Positions 61,899 to 64,000 of a stretch of 64,000 nucleotides of DNA are shown piece by piece. Below the pieces are notes generated by a model. It was not told the DNA's origin. It made no database searches and was given only the letters and a program-made list of their open reading frames with translations. The stretch's first letter is position 1. Each line of letters begins with the position of its first letter. The position numbers and the translations under genes were made by a program. The DNA comes from Schlesneria paludicola DSM 18645 (GTDB lineage Bacteria > Planctomycetota > Planctomycetia > Planctomycetales > Planctomycetaceae): positions 79,437-143,436 of the forward strand of contig CAMCMU010000006.1 of NCBI GenBank assembly GCA_945876035.1, written 5' to 3'.

Positions 61899-63032
61899 TC
61901 ATCGGAACACTGATGTCCTGTCGGAGAAGCGTTTCAACTTGTCACGATCGATCTCAACACCGAGTCCCGGCGAAGACGAAATTTCTAAATTCCCGGCGTC
62001 GTCGATGACGAATGGCATTGTCGTCAGTTCCTCCATATAGGCCGATGGGGTCAGGTATTCCACGTACTTTGCCCGCGGAATTGCGGCGCTGAATTGAAGA
62101 TCCGCCGCGAGACCGATGGCCGTGTTCCAGCCATGTGGAACGAGGGTGATATTGTGATCGAAACAGAGCCAAGCGAGGCGTCTTGATTCCGAGAGGCCTC
62201 CGTTCTTTGTGCAGTCGGGCTGCAGAATGTCCACGGCCCGGCGTTCAATCCAAGGAATGAAACTCTGCCGCCGTGTGAGAACTTCACAGCCTGCGATCGG
62301 GACCGGCGAAACGCGGGTCAATTCGATATAGCCTTCGATGTCATCGGGAGGCAGCGGCTCCTCGAACCATGTGATGTCATAATCGGCAAGCATTCGTGCC
62401 GTCTCACGCGCCCAATTCGTCCCGTGCGGCCAGAATTGTTCGCTTCCCCCAGCATCGACCATCAGCTCGACCCCATCACCCACGGTTTCGCGAGCCGTTC
62501 GAACCAGCAATTCGTCGAATGCCCGATTGCGTCGCCCAAACGGTCGCCAACCCATTTTGATTGCCTTGAATCCCCGTGCAACGACACTCTCAAGGACTTT
62601 TTTCAATGGCTCGGGCTCGTCGAAAAGGATCGATCCATAGGGCTTAATCGTGTTTCGGTAATTACCGCCCAGCAGACGCGAAACCGGTTGACAGCAGGCC
62701 TTTCCCATGATGTCCCACAGGGCAATATCGAGGCCGCTGATGGCATGCTCAACTGACCCACCGCGTCCTTGCCAAAAACTCGCCTGCCGCAGGGTCTCAG
62801 AAACACGTTCGGGCTCGACTGCCGACTGACCCTTTAACAATGGCCACAGAAGAGCCACCGCGCCGTCAACCAGTTTTCCGGAAGTGAAGCAACTGCCCCA
62901 ACCGTGAATTCCGGAATCCGTACGAACTTCAATCAGTGTATGCAAATTTTCTTGAGGCTCATGTCCTTGAGGCCAGCCTCCATCAACGGTGCCCCCCGTC
63001 AGAGGAATGACTTCCACTTCGACGATCTTCAT
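61899..63032 (-). CDS. Enolase-superfamily mandelate racemase/muconate lactonizing enzyme-like dehydratase
   Basis: MKIVEVEVIPLTGGTV...FKAIKMGWRPFGR...VELMVDAGGSEQF...WFEEPLPPDDIEGYIELTRVSPVPIAGCEVLTRRQSF; ATG 63032 preferred. Confidence 0.9.
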   Translation of the reverse strand: MKIVEVEVIPLTGGTVDGGWPQGHEPQENLHTLIEVRTDSGIHGWGSCFTSGKLVDGAVALLWPLLKGQSAVEPERVSETLRQASFWQGRGGSVEHAISGLDIALWDIMGKACCQPVSRLLGGNYRNTIKPYGSILFDEPEPLKKVLESVVARGFKAIKMGWRPFGRRNRAFDELLVRTARETVGDGVELMVDAGGSEQFWPHGTNWARETARMLADYDITWFEEPLPPDDIEGYIELTRVSPVPIAGCEVLTRRQSFIPWIERRAVDILQPDCTKNGGLSESRRLAWLCFDHNITLVPHGWNTAIGLAADLQFSAAIPRAKYVEYLTPSAYMEELTTMPFVIDDAGNLEISSSPGLGVEIDRDKLKRFSDRTSVFR

Positions 63033-64000
63033 TTCCGGAACTCCAAGAAAACTAGGATAGAGCAAGACATTGGCAAGGATATGTTTTGAGGATCTGAAAC
63101 CGCCGCGAACGATTCGGAACCCTGAGTCACGAAGAAACGGATCAGACGGTTGGCTGAACCCATCGCGGTGACTCGTGTCACCGCATGATCGACCTGTTCT
63201 TGGTAAAAGCCCGACAACGAAGACCCGAGAGGAACACAATTCATCACATCGACGTCAGCAATCTGCATGACTCGTCTAGTCGCTATGGGTCTCGCCAACA
63301 CTGTTTTGATCCAACGTACCCCAACAAGTCAACCCGCCTCGAACGATTGGTGCAAAAACACCCATTCCGAGCCTCCTCCGTGACCTCTTGGTTCACTACT
63401 CCGAAATTCCAGGTGGTTCAATAATAACCATCTCTTGAGATTCATCGACGTAGAACCACCCTCCTTGTCATATCGGAATCGATTCCACAACGGTGGACCG
63501 TTTTCCTTGGTGTGCTCATTGTCCGTAAGAATCAGGCCGGGGGCCGCCCGTAACGAAATGGGATCGGAAATATGGACACCGATACAACTCCACTTAACGT
63601 TTCGAGCCTCGAATCCATTCCGTATCTGGCGTTTCGGAATGGCCTTCCTACGCAACGACGACGGTTGTTCTGTGCCCTGATTTTCTGCGGAAGTGTCGTA
63701 GGCCTGAAAGACACACGAATCGATCACAAGACTGCGTCTCTTGTGGGAATCACCATCACCCGGATCCGTCGGTAGGTCGAGAGTATTCCGATCGCGGCAT
63801 TTGCCACCGCCGTTGAGACTGCCAAGAAATTGCTGAACCACACGGACATCGCCCCTAGCAGCCCGTGGTGAAAGGCAATTATTGGAGTTCGAGTCGGCGA
63901 TGGACCGGCAACTCAGGCGAGTGTGGGTGTCGGTTGTGTCCAATGAATTGTTCGCGGTCGAGACGGCAGAAATGTTGGAGCGGCGGACCAACAGCGCCAG

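Noticed and set aside
63329-63991. 220-aa minus-strand ORF at the window end
   Set aside because: No recognisable motif, Arg/Ser/Asn-rich composition, and a more protein-like frame exists on the other strand.
1-64000. CRISPR array, rRNA, prophage or intact insertion sequence
   Set aside because: No regularly spaced repeats, no rRNA-like stretches, no recognisable transposase, integrase or phage structural protein seen on reading both strands.

Overview
The window is chromosomal DNA that looks planctomycete. Evidence for this is the DUF1549/DUF1553 + DUF1501 gene pair, PPC-domain, WD40, PQQ and HEAT proteins, and a DUF6800-like small protein. It holds about 40 recognisable genes, mostly housekeeping: mdh, bioA, pepF, yjbQ, aroC, glgX, dapA, sppA, queD, queG, hemW, pduO-type ATR, lysA, asd, purD, mraY, murF, murE, a HisA-like protein and an enolase-superfamily dehydratase. 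These are separated by several long, poorly coding spacers. I saw no CRISPR array, rRNA, confident tRNA or intact mobile element. The most interesting items are: (1) a GspE/PilB-family protein (28060-29400) with Walker A, Asp box, Walker B and His box all degenerate, while a canonical relative lies ~7 kb away; (2) a 39-codon two-CxxC zinc-ribbon ORF (40803-40922) absent from the ORF track; (3) a HEAT-type protein carrying a receiver-like domain without the phospho-acceptor Asp; (4) a dps gene broken at homopolymers inside a decaying segment (~19.9-22.6 kb); (5) several long perfect hairpins without U-tracts (18-bp stem at 30596-30635, 15-bp at 25603-25641, 14-bp at 56491-56524). All calls come from reading sequence and motifs; no database search was run.
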